Positions 1 through 12,100 of a DNA stretch of 64,000 bases are shown in pieces. Position numbers and translations under genes: made by a program. The DNA is from Formicarius rufipectus (taxonomy: Eukaryota; Chordata; Aves; Passeriformes; Formicariidae), in the NCBI GenBank assembly GCA_013399695.1, contig VXAU01001873.1, positions 247,357 to 311,356 of the forward strand, in the 5' to 3' direction. The notes under the pieces were generated by a model that worked only from the letters and a program-made list of their open reading frames with translations, was not told the origin of the DNA and ran no database searches. How positions within the stretch are numbered: the first letter of the stretch is position 1; each line of letters starts with the position of its first letter.

Positions 1-92
1 AGAGCAGCCCCAGCGGGGGCAGCTGGTGGGGCCCTGGGCAGGGCTGCCTGCAGCGGCTGCTCCCGCAGGGCTGCGTCCAGTGGCTCCCACGT
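1..92 (-). other. PREX1: Start of PREX1 3' UTR (truncated by window edge)
   Basis: The 92 bases after the TAG on the gene strand have no AG-GT evidence of a further intron. They are GC-rich. The polyadenylation site must lie before position 1. Confidence 0.8.
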
Positions 93-135
93 CTATAAAT
101 CCCCATCTGCAGGTGGCTGGCACAACCTATAGAGC
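93..135 (-). CDS. PREX1: PREX1 exon w35: last coding segment and stop
   Basis: 43 coding nt. It completes the Arg codon, then reads [13 protein letters not shown] and a TAG stop at 93-95. The human C-terminus I remember is [13 protein letters not shown], so the end of the protein is certain. Acceptor CCCCAG|GCTCTAT. The exon continues as 3' UTR to the window edge. Confidence 0.96.
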
Positions 136-3100
136 CTGGGGGGCAGAGGAAGAGGAGGGAGTTAACGAAGTTATGCCATCATATGTGGGAGTCAGCAGCT
201 CCTTTGTCATTCTGCAATTTTTAGAGGTAATGCCACATCATGAATATCACTATTTTTAATCTTAATAGTTGCAAATTTAGAAGTGCCACTAGTGATTTGT
301 TAACTAAACTCTTTATAGTAATTGTTTACAATAATTACAATTTACTTCTCTCTTTTTCTATTTCTTTTGGTTTGAAACCCAGTTCAGTATTTTTCTTGAA
401 CAGCAAAGTTCCCCCACCCCAGATTAGAATACCAAACACATAAAAGAACATATCTGCTTGTTGACAAAGTTGAACAAACTTTAAAATTAATAATCACGGT
501 TCCATGGAAATTTTTTGACAAGACTGGCAAATGGAGAGCAGTGATAAAGCCTAAGCACATGTTGACTCATCATTCATGTGTTACTTTGCGGTAGTTTTTT
601 CTTGGCTGCTTCTTCTTCACAACTGAATAAACTCAAGTGTTTATAACGTCTCTTTCAACACCACTATTAGAGTTTGACAATCCTCAGTGTTGGGAAATAT
701 AATCCTGAGAGTTAATATTAATTCACCAGATCTCCTTTTAACTTAGTGCTCAGTTTTATTTCATATTATGATGATGTAATGCAGTAGGAACACAAATATT
801 TGAGTTTTATTGCCATGAAATAATCCAAGTAGATAGTCCTCGAATGTATCATTGTAATTTGGAGTGTATACAAAAAAAACCAAATCCCTCATCTTGTGAT
901 TTGTTTGTAAAGCTGTTTCTTTTTGAACCCAACATGCTGTTACTCTCATCAAAATAGAACCAAAGTAGCACAGAGCCACACAATAAGCTAAAATAACCAC
1001 ACTGCCCAAATGTGACGGATGGCACTGGGGCCATAGTCCAGGAGTCAACACCATTGTTTTATTTCATTTTGAAATAGCAGTTTCTGCTTTGCCTTCATGT
1101 AAACAATGCCATTAATGAACTAAATCTCTCATATTTGTTCAGATGGATCCTGTATATATTGATTTGTTACTGCCATTGAGGGGAAATGCTGTGTTACAAT
1201 TTATCAAAGAGCATTCTTTTCTCATTTCTGAGAGATGAAATGGGAAAAATTGATGAGAGATACTTTTCTTAAAAATAAAGGCATTATTCTCCTGTAGAGA
1301 GAGCTGAACATCTTGAGCTCCCTTTAGGTGCAGTGGGATTCACAAATGTACAGTCCTTTTCAAAGCTGCCTTCCAGACAAACCCATCCAGACCCTGGGCT
1401 GCATTACTGTGGGGCTCCTCTGACTGACTTGCTCTCAAACCTGCTCTGCCAGAACTCAGCTGTCAGGCTCTTGTAAGTACACAGTGGTATCAACTTAGGA
1501 ATTATCTTTGCATATCTCCACTCAAATCGGCTGTTCAGGAATTTTTCTTCCTAAGCATTCCACACGTGGTTGTCAGTCACTGGCTTTGCCAACTCACAGC
1601 AACAGTCCAAAAAAAATCAGCTGTGTTTGATTCAGAAAATGTGGAAGTCTTTGAAGTCAATAATCTACAAATTGTAGCATCACAGGTGATTAATCTACAA
1701 CACACTAAGTTTAGCACAGGAAGACTTTTTTTCCAGTATTGCAACTAGGATCATCTTTGGTTGTAAGAGGAACTCCACAGTTGTTCCAGAAACATAAAAC
1801 CAGCACTCAGAGAAAATGCATAATACGTAATAACCTACCGAGGTGCACACTGTGGCATTTGGTCCATCACTTTCAGATTCTTGGCAGAGATTTCAACCCT
1901 TGGTCCCTATGGAAACAAGACAATATATGGTACTAACAGTATCAATAAAGCTGCTGATTCTTACGGGAAAATATTATAATGGAAGTATGGTTCCTATTTG
2001 AGAATCCATTAACTACTTCTAGAAGGTTTGGAATCCATTGGGTGGATACATTAGTCATCTGTGTTTACTTAAAAGATGGAATTAGTCCCAAAGCATTTTT
2101 CAAGCACTGCTGTGTAGCACTGGGGAATTTCTGCTATTTAATACAGTGATTTGAGACTTGTTTTTTTCTACATTGAAATTGTCTTAAATATGCCACACAG
2201 TCTCTCTGACCATCAAGGCACACACTTTAAATAGTGTATACGGAGGCATATATTTTAATTGCTGTAATGGCTGTATGTGCAAACGTTCATTTGTTCCCGT
2301 CAAACACAGCTAGAGCTATTCAGACACGAGTAAATTAATAAATTCCTAAGTTTGGCTATGTGGGTTTGTAGTGCACAAAATACAGTGTCCATCACAATAA
2401 CTCGGTGTAGCAGGATGGCCCTTACATGAAGGCAGTGGGTGCAGCAAAGACTCACCTGCTTCCGCATGATGTCCGTGGCCTGCATGATGCACTTGGGCAG
2501 GAGGCCGTGGCTGCGCGCCAGGATGGCAGCTTGTTCCAGGGACACGCTCAGGGTGCTCCTGGGGGAGGGAGCGTCACATCTCAGGGCAGGTCACAGAAGT
2601 ATAAGCACGGATGTGTGGGACACGCACCTGCTCACTGGTACTTCTGTCGGCCCTTTACTTATCTTCACATGTTTAGATTTTTTTTACCTACAGAATTATT
2701 AAGTTACCTCAGTCCTGCATCTTCAGTCTTGTTACACTTCGATACTGCAACTGTTTGACTCTCAGCATTATTACTAAAAGGTTGCATCACTGCTCTTCTG
2801 CACTGTCTCATTTAAAGATTTTCACAAATGAATCTTTACTTTTGGGACGCTGGAAGAACTATTTTCGAGCGACTTCCTACATTTTCAGTATGAAGACAGC
2901 AAGTTCTGTGCACTGAGATCACTCAGTTGCACTGGCTGATGTACTGAAACACAGAACTTTTCCGTGTCAATACTAATTATTAACAAAAGTATTAAAAGTC
3001 ACAACTTACCCTGAAGTAGAGATGTAGGTAAATTTAGGTACTTACCACATTCTCTTAAAATTTACCTTATTTTGAAGGGAATCAAATTTCTAGGAGGGAC

Positions 3101-6100
3101 AGAAGTTCTCAGCACAGCAGTAGCACCCAGGTTTAAGCCTCACCTCTGCATCCCAGTGCCACACATAGTGATGTGACAGGCTCCCAGCCGGTAACAGAGC
3201 TCAGAGGACACAGGCAGCAGAGCAGCTCCTGCTGGGGCACTGCTGGAACATCCTGGCTGCACTGCTTTGGTACTGATGAATGACTTCAGCAGCCTGCAGA
3301 GCTCATCCATGGCATTGATGGGGCGAATGAGCTGAACAAAGCAATAAAAAAACAGTCAGTGGTACACTTACACCTCCTCTTACATGTCTTTATCCTGTAT
3401 CTAACCATAATATTCTACATGACAGTAACTGCCACACAGGAATAACTACTCAGAATATACCTAAACTTTGGAAGGTTCAAAATACAATTATTTAGGTTTG
3501 GGGCAATTCTTTACAGTTACCACAAAGCACACAGATTGTTTCCAGTGCACTTGCAAAGATGGTCTCTGGCTTTGTGTTCCTTGCAGCAGCATTTTCATGC
3601 CTTACCTGCTGATACATACATATGTGCCCTGCCCCATCAGACTGTCTGTACAGGAAGTCCTGGGCAGTACCATTTTCCTGCAGTTTTAACTGTGAACAAA
3701 GTGTCACTTGCAAATCACATGTCTGTTCATTTTCATGTCTTTGGAAGAGGAAAATGAGCCTGTTCTGTCTGGCCTTGGCCACCATGTGTGGCAGGGGGAG
3801 GCAGGGTCACCCAGAGCCTCATTAGTACCAAATTAGGGAGGGTTGTGTCCACCCTGGTTCTGCACATTTTCTTCTCAACAAAAGAACTGCAGCCAAGCTT
3901 CAGAGAAATTCACCCCTTTATGGCAGGGAACATTTTAATGCTGTTTGGGTTTGTACAGACCTGCCATATGGGTATCCCATAATTGGGATTTTAGAGATGT
4001 TGAAATAATACTTCTGTGAGAGAATTTATTGCAGAGAAATACACAGCAACAATACCTGGTCAATCTTCACTGCAGCAGTATTGGAATCAGTGGGCAGGTT
4101 TGATCTCTCTAAGTAAAATGTCCTGCAAAAAAGGCCAGCAAGGACTAGATTAGTTAATTTGTCCCAATTCAAGCACATATATGTGTATTATCTGTATAAA
4201 ACAGCTGAGCAAGCTATGCTAAAAATCTTGCACTTGAAGATCCGCTTTCTTATTGAATCATTGTTATTGCAGTAATTTACGAACTCTGTACTAAACAATA
4301 TTCCAAATCCCAATTTAAAAAAATAATTTTAGCTCTGCACAAAAATCTGAGGTCAAATTTGATGGGCATTTCATCCTATACCGTGCACTCCTTCTGTATG
4401 AGCTTAACTATGGGAAAAAAATTAACAAGTTTACCAGACAATGAGGACCTCCAAAAATTTTATTTGTACACAAACTCCATCAGGAACTGAACCTCTTTTT
4501 CATTAAATTTTAAGGCCCTTAGCAAGGAGTGCTCTGAAATTTTCAGTGTCTCTTAAGGCAAAGCAGAAGCACAAAATACCTGAGTTTCCGGTAGTATTGC
4601 TGCACTTTTTCAAGTGAAATGCCATTAATTTGCTGTGGGAGTTCTTCCAGAGATGAGCCAGCTGGTTGTGATTGCCCCTCCATATCCTCTAGAGCTGAAG
4701 AAGAAAACACTTTACTAAACCTATGTTCTTAGTGTTTAATGTAATTCATTTATTTATCTCTGTATCACCTCATTACTCAGCAGATGACTGTTTGGTCATG
4801 TCAAGGCTGATTCTGTTACTGCCTAAATTTAGTGCCTTTCCCAGTATAGGAGTACAGTGGTGGTATCCTAAGGGTGAGCTTCACAGACAGCAATTATTAC
4901 CCATTTACAGTCCCTTGAAGGAAATTTCCTGTATTGTATTTTGGTGAGAATATTTGCTTGTCAAGTCGGTTTCCAGCCCAGATGATTTCTGTCATGGTGT
5001 TTGCTTTTTAAAACACTTCCCTGTTGCCCAATACCACACTAGATCAGACTATCCATGTAGACCAGTGCAGTGTCCCTGTGGCCATTAGAGGAAGACATAA
5101 AAAAAGCCCCAAACAGGCATATTTTGTTTTTGTGACTGTGTCTTATTCTAAAATCTAGCACTCCCCAGGTTTTCCTAAAATAGAAGCATCTACTTCTTAA
5201 ATAAGTCTGTAGGTCTCACCTGCATTTTTTAGGAGTTTCATGGTCATTCTTTATTTTGAATCTTTCAGAATCATTAGTTAAGCTTATTTTTCTCAAGAAA
5301 ACTTTTTAGAGATACCTTTTGTAAAGAGCACCGTGTGCAGTTTCAAGCTTCCCCCACTCTGAAACCGAGCAGGTAGTTTGGAGAAGTAGTAGCTGTCAAG
5401 ATAAAAGATAACCTTCAAGGCCTGACGACTTCCTTCGATGTGGTAGAAGACATGAGTATCTGAAGAAATAAAGATAAAACACTGCTTTACCACACCAAGA
5501 GAACTGTGAAACCACTGCTAAGCGAGTTTGTTGGATTACCTAATGACATGAGGTAATGTCATTACCTAACAACATTTCCCATCTCCACCATAAGATGAAT
5601 AAGAGAAAGCCCTTATGGAGAGAATGCAGGCTCTGACATACTATATTTAAAAAGATAATAGTTTGTGTGACCTATTCTGATGTTTGATGTAAATACAGAA
5701 AACATGGTTAAAATTAAAATCCCACATTGTTTCAAGGCATCTCAGCTAGTAAATATGAAGAGAGAGCTGTCAGGGTAGGACACTGGAGAGCTGGGGGTTC
5801 ACCACAGGGAATGTGGTGAATTACCAACATTTGTCAGGAACTGCTCAGCATCTGTCACACCTCCCCAGGTACAAAGTCACCCAGAGAAGGCATATGGGCA
5901 CAGGCCACAGCTACACAGCACAGAACAGGCACCACCATCCCACTCTGTCACTCCTGCTTTTTATGCTGTGTGGTTGCAGTGCAAGTTGAGGGAATCCAAC
6001 AGTGCCTCAGAGAAGCTGCCCAGTGCTTTCCAGGTCTGACATGGTCTCTTAGATTTTAGTCATAGAGGATATTAGTCCATAAAACATACAACAACAAAAA

Positions 6101-9100
6101 AGAACTTCAAAGAAACAGAGAATACTCACTTGCTACAAGACTTTCATCCAGCTGCTTGAAATAGAAGCCAACTTTGTCAAGTTCAGCCAGAGTGACCTGG
6201 ATGTCTTCCAACATGGTGTGCTCCTCCTTCTGTGTGCAGAGCAACGAAACACACAGAGGTTGTTACCAGGCAAGAAGGGGGCGTTGGTACGGGCATGTTT
6301 TGGAGCAGGAGACCGAGAGCACAGTGCAAGCCTTCCATTAGCTCCATCCATAAGCCAGGCAATTACTAAATCTCTAACACATATTGACACGTGTTCAACC
6401 ACCCTTTGCTTAGATGTCATTTGCTGTGATTTACAGAGTAGAAAGGCTTAAAGACTGAATAAGTTTCAAGGGATCTCTTTCTCCAAACTTAACTCTATAC
6501 CTACAAATGTGAAGAACAGTTGATCAGCCACTGCAAAATAAATATTGATACATTCTATGCAATGTAAAGAAATAGCAGTTACATATACAGATAATTTGGA
6601 TTGCATTTTATAAAAAAACACCCCCACACTCAATCTGCAATATTTCCAAAGTAAAAAAACAAACAAACAAAAATTACTATAATGTCAGAGCTACTTGTCT
6701 TCTTTTCTGCTCCTTTTACAGCATTTTTACAGTTATGGCAGCTGATCTATAGCTGCAGCCCATGTGCTACTTAGGTGCAGATGAACTATGCAAATGTGGC
6801 TCCTCTCCTTAGACAGGGTGCATCATACCCCAACACCACAGACCAGAGAGAGGGACTGTCCATTTGTCCCAACTCCTGCAATGTTCCAAACTCCCTCAAC
6901 TGCTCGGGAAATGTGTCCTCGCCAGGGGATGGCAGGGGACACTCGTGGCACCAACAGCTGGGTGCTAAAACCTCCCTGAATGCAGCAGTTGTTCCAAATG
7001 CGAAGGCAGACTGGTTCCTACGGTGTTCTGGTGTGACAATGGATCAATTGTGAGGAGATGAAAAGAATAAGGAGTATGGGATAAGGAATATTGGTCCTGT
7101 GGTTGTCAGCAGCAGGAATCTCTAGAGTTTGCTGTAGTGAGAGTCTGAACATGTTGCTAGAATGAAGGGCTCTGGCTGTGAGTGGCTCAGAATCACACAG
7201 GCAAGTGTGAGCAGACCCAAGGGTGCCACAACTCTTCATCTTACCACAGCGGGGGAGAGAAGAGACTGGTAGTGCAGTAAAACTCCAGTGGCTGCGATCT
7301 GTTCCAGCCACTTCCTGCTGGCATCTCTGCTGCTCTCTTCATATTCCCCGTTGTTGTTGTAGCGATAGTTGAGAGCAGCCAGTAACTGCTCTGAAAAGGT
7401 GCAAATAGCAGCCACAAGAGACTGAGAGAAGATGGAATCACGTCTCAGCTGTAGCTCTGTATCTGCCAGAGAAGGGGAGAGAAGCACAAAGAAGTCATGA
7501 GTACAATTGTCTTTCATCTCCCTGCCAAAAAAGCAGTTTGTGTGTGTGTGTGAACATGATGTTTAGCCTCTGCTGTAGCTTTGCATCAACTTAACAGAAA
7601 ACCTCTCCCTGCTGTGTCACCATAGCTGGCATACATGCATATTGCAAAATTTTCTAGTCCAGCTGACTGTGTTATTACTCCCTCTGCCATCTGAATGCTC
7701 CTTCTTCTGACTGGAAAGAGCTGTAACTCCTTAGTTACAGCCGTATCTGGACTCATTACATTCTTTTTATGTTTACAGAAGCAAGAGAGTTATTGAAGGA
7801 AAGCCTGTCATTACTTCTCTCCTGGTCTATTAGAGATTAATCTTCCTACATCCATCAGTATTTTGTGGGCTTTCCATATACTTACTGCACTAACCGGGCC
7901 CACCCATATGGTTCCAATTGGTTTATGTTTCCTGGGAGAATGTCCCCTGTGTTAACTTTGCTTCCAGTGTGCCTGCCAGGCAGCCACATGCTAGTCCAAG
8001 CAACCTTGTCACACTCAAGGGGATTGCAGGCCAAAGAGGCACATGAGTAAGTGAAGAGCTACTTCCCAGGTGCCTCCAGCTTCTCCAGCAGGCTCTCTTT
8101 GGCAAAGCAGGGTTCCCCAGGGAAAGAGGCTGAAGACATCACCCAGAGACTCTGAATGTCTGGTTTATTTTTATAAGCACTGAACACAGGAGACTGACTA
8201 ATACACTCCAGGCCCTGGGTCATGTTCTCAGCTTAAGGACAACCATCCTCCTTTCCAGAGGACGTTCATTAAAATGCTGCAGGAGATGGGGCACACGTAG
8301 ACAGACACTTTGGGAGTCATATCTGCTATCAGTAAAAACAGCCTTTATGGTCACTAGAGTGACTCCACAGGCTCATGTGGACAGACTCATGGACAGCCCT
8401 GGCAGGAGCTGAGAGGTAATTCAGACCCACAAAAGTCTCTTATCTTCATTCTGTGAAAATCTGGGAATCAAGTCTGGCACAGTCAAACAATGACAGCCTA
8501 TTCCAGTTACGTATTGCCTTATTTTCTAACAAAAAGGCATCAAATAGGTGCTACAATTACAAAAAACCCCTGCACTGGCTCCTTGGAAAGGCCCGTCCCT
8601 TGCTCTGCCAGCACAGTGGGTGCAGGTTCCCCAAGCCCCAGTGTATTCAGGGGCTCACTGCACATTTACAGTCTTTGTCTGCTCCTGGTTGTGATTTCAG
8701 TATAGACAATCCTGACTCCCCACAAGCCTGTTCTGCTTGGAAAGATGACAGAGTCCGAGGTCTCACAGTAAATTGTACACCAGATCTCATTTTTGCTGCA
8801 TGTTCTCACCACAGCAGGAAGCAGTAAAGGCTGTCTGGGAAGGAGGGTTGTACAAAGGAAAAAATGACAGTAAAAAGAAAAATAGTGTTTGTGAAAGAAC
8901 AGCAACCAGCCAGGTAACACAAGCAGGCCGGAGTGAACTGAAATCATGTAAACTAAAAGAGATATGTCAGATCCATGGGAATGTTGGCCTAGATGCACAG
9001 CAGGAGAAATGTTAGCGTAAAATGGCAGGGAAGACCCCTAAATGCTAAGGAAACACATCACATTCTCATGTATATACAAGAATGCACATAAAACTGTCTT

Positions 9101-12100
9101 AGGGACTTCTGTATGTCTGTTGTTGTTTTGCAACAAATGAAAACCCCTTACCTGTGCATTTTAACAAGGCCAAAAGCAGCTGATTCTTTCCATCTAAAAC
9201 AGTGAAGAAAAGGAATGCTATAGTCAACATAATGCAAAGCAGGTGTGACTGCATTTGGTTAACAGTGTCCCCATTCCCCCCAACCTCTGACCCAGTCTGG
9301 TTACTCTGGGAGTCCTCACTCACTCACACAGACATGCTCATCACTGAAAGAACCCAAGGTGTAAAGCTGAGAATCTTCCTGGCTACATGCTCTGTGTTAA
9401 CTACCATGAAACTTGCAGATGAATCCCTAAGGAGGTGATTTTTGTAAACATAAGTTTCATCTCCTATTTCAGCTCAACCAGACTGCAATAGTTTAGGATG
9501 TCGTAGTATCTGATTAGTATTCATTTCAGTTTGGAATATACCAAGCACCTCTCTTAATTTTCTAAAAAGGGTTTAAAAAGCACAGAGATAGATCGATTTG
9601 ATATCAATCTGAATGGGCTGATGAAATAAGAGGAGGAAAGTTCTTTGGAATTGCTGCACAGGTGCAATTTTACCATATAGCACCAGGACTCTGCAAACCA
9701 CAATGCTCTACCTGGTTCTCTCCAGAGCCCAGGTCAGACTTACTACAAATTGAGATCAAATTATAAAATCAACTGATAGGTTTCATTAGACCAACATCTT
9801 TTCTCCCTGAAGCCAGTAACAAAATTTTCCTTATTTACACACCTTCCACATGTTTCTGTATGATTTCAACAAGGTTCTTGATGCATAGTGGAAGGTTCCA
9901 TGGATCCTCCTGAATGCTGGTTTGAATGTTATTCCGGCACCTAAGTGTGGTTTCTTCCTTCTGCTTAAATTCTAGAAAACACGGAGTGTGTTAGCCCTTC
10001 AGGCAATGCTGCAGAGCTCAGAGTGCCCTGGGAGTTATGGTGTAAATGCAGATGAAAGCAGAGATACAGTATCAGTAATTGTGAATGAAAAACGGTTCTT
10101 AAATAGAACTACTACAGAGGGGAAAGACTTTCCCTATACTCCCAGTAGCAACAGGCTCCTTGCATTGCTTTCAGGCCTGTGTGGCATGCACAGAGCAGGG
10201 AGCTCTGCCCCACTCCCCAGATACAGAACCCCTTTCTGTTTCAGCTGTCAGGCAGACCTGGAGTTTCTGGCTATGCAAAATCACATCAACTATTTAGCTG
10301 CAGCTGTCACATCCCATAATACTGATGAGAAGTTCTGAAATATTCTTTCTTTCACTTGAGGGAAGCTAATTATTTAATTATAGAGTAGAAAATTTATTCT
10401 CCATGACTTAGCTATGTAGCTAAGCCAAACATCCCATTGTTGCTGATAAAATGCATAAGCAGAGAAACAGAACAACTGTGCCAAATAACTGGTCCAGGAC
10501 TGGAACAGGAGAGCATTCAATGTCTATCCATCACCAAAAGGTGTCTGTGGCAGCAATTAAACAGTGGTCCAGGATTCCAGCCGAGTGTAAGCAGGGCTGG
10601 TCTGTTTCTCAGTGTGATGGAAGTGGAATCATCAGTCAACAAAAAGACTCTCTCTGGCTAATTAATCTACTTTAAATAAATGAGACTGTTTAAGTAAAAT
10701 AAAATAAAGGAAATGTCTTATTTCTGCACATCATTCAAACAGGGCACGGAAAGACTAACATTCTACATAAATGTGAATGTGTTCATAGAGATGAGGTCAT
10801 GTAACAGAACTCCACATGAATTATTTCTGGAGTTAGGAAAAAAAAGCAGGAAAAGCTCTCTAGTTCTAGAGTTTGCCACTAACTAAAAAACAGCCTGTCA
10901 GGTGTTGGAATGTGACTAAGGCACCAGAAGTACAGCAGGAACAGTAGGAAACATTTCAGATTTCAAGTGGGAAAGGAAATGCAGCAAATGTTAAGGAAAT
11001 AAAGTCCTGTGTATTACAGGGAGACAAGAAACCATATCCTGAGCTTCAAAACCACTAAGTCCAAAGTCTCATCATGGTCCCTAAGGAAAAAGAAAACACG
11101 GCGTCATCTGTTTGCTCTCTATGGCAGTCAACTTTCAAAATAAATGTCATGTGAGGATGAGTTTACTCTGGCAGTTATCCATCTGAAGAAAAACAAAGTA
11201 AGTCATTAAGCAAACGCAAGCAGAACCTCTTGGTGCCTGGGATCTACAGCGGTAAGCCCATCCTCAGTTTATCAGAGCACTCATTCACCTTGTATCTGAC
11301 CTATCCCTACTTTGTACCTTTTGAGATATGTTCACATCAAAGAGGGGATTTGGAGACTTGTGAAAGAACTGTCAGGATTTAGCAGCATGTAACAAAACAG
11401 TGTTCTGTGTGTTCAGGAAAAATTAACATGAAAGCAATCTCTTAAAGATGCAAAATTTCAGTGGTCAGACGTGGTACTTGCCATTAATACATGACTGGGT
11501 AGACTGCAGAGCTAAGGAACATTGTGTAGCCAGATTGCATGAGTGCAATCATGGAAAGCTCCAAGGTCTTGGGAATCACACCATTTACCTTGCAAACTGT
11601 GGTCCATTGGAAAGTGCTTGGTTTCTTCAAAGGCTTTAGTTATTCCTGGTCCTTTTAGAAGTGCATTGATTGCATCAACCTACAATTGGAATGTTATCAA
11701 TGAGTGTAAGTAAGCCTTGCAGAAGAAAATCTGAACAGAGCTCTTGTGGGGAAATACCCAAACCATTACACTGTTTGTATTTTGGAACGACTGACAAGAA
11801 GCAGTAGGACTTTGTAGCCATGAACTGACCTCAAGAGCCTCTCTCATTTAATACAGCATTGGGAGAACCCTCCTGCAATTTGTAAATGCAATCCATTTAC
11901 ATCATACAAAGTATTAGATGTTTGTTCACTTTTTCTTTTTTTCATGAAAACTTTTTTCCCTTAGTCTCATGGCTTAGATAAGGCAAGTCAGCCTTGCTTA
12001 AATCACATGAGGAAACTTGAATGTGGAAAAAAGTGATTCCTCAAACTGTCCTATAATATACTTATATAGTACCCAAAATTTTGATAGCTTGCCCTCCTCA

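Larger units (their letters stand above)
136..6129 (-). other. PREX1: Introns between w28 and w35
   Basis: Intervals 136-1838, 1907-2455, 2559-3143, 3332-4055, 4123-4579, 4695-5315 and 5460-6129. They are short, mostly AT-rich and free of recognisable transposons. The only structure I noted is the palindrome at 5541-5566. Confidence 0.7.
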
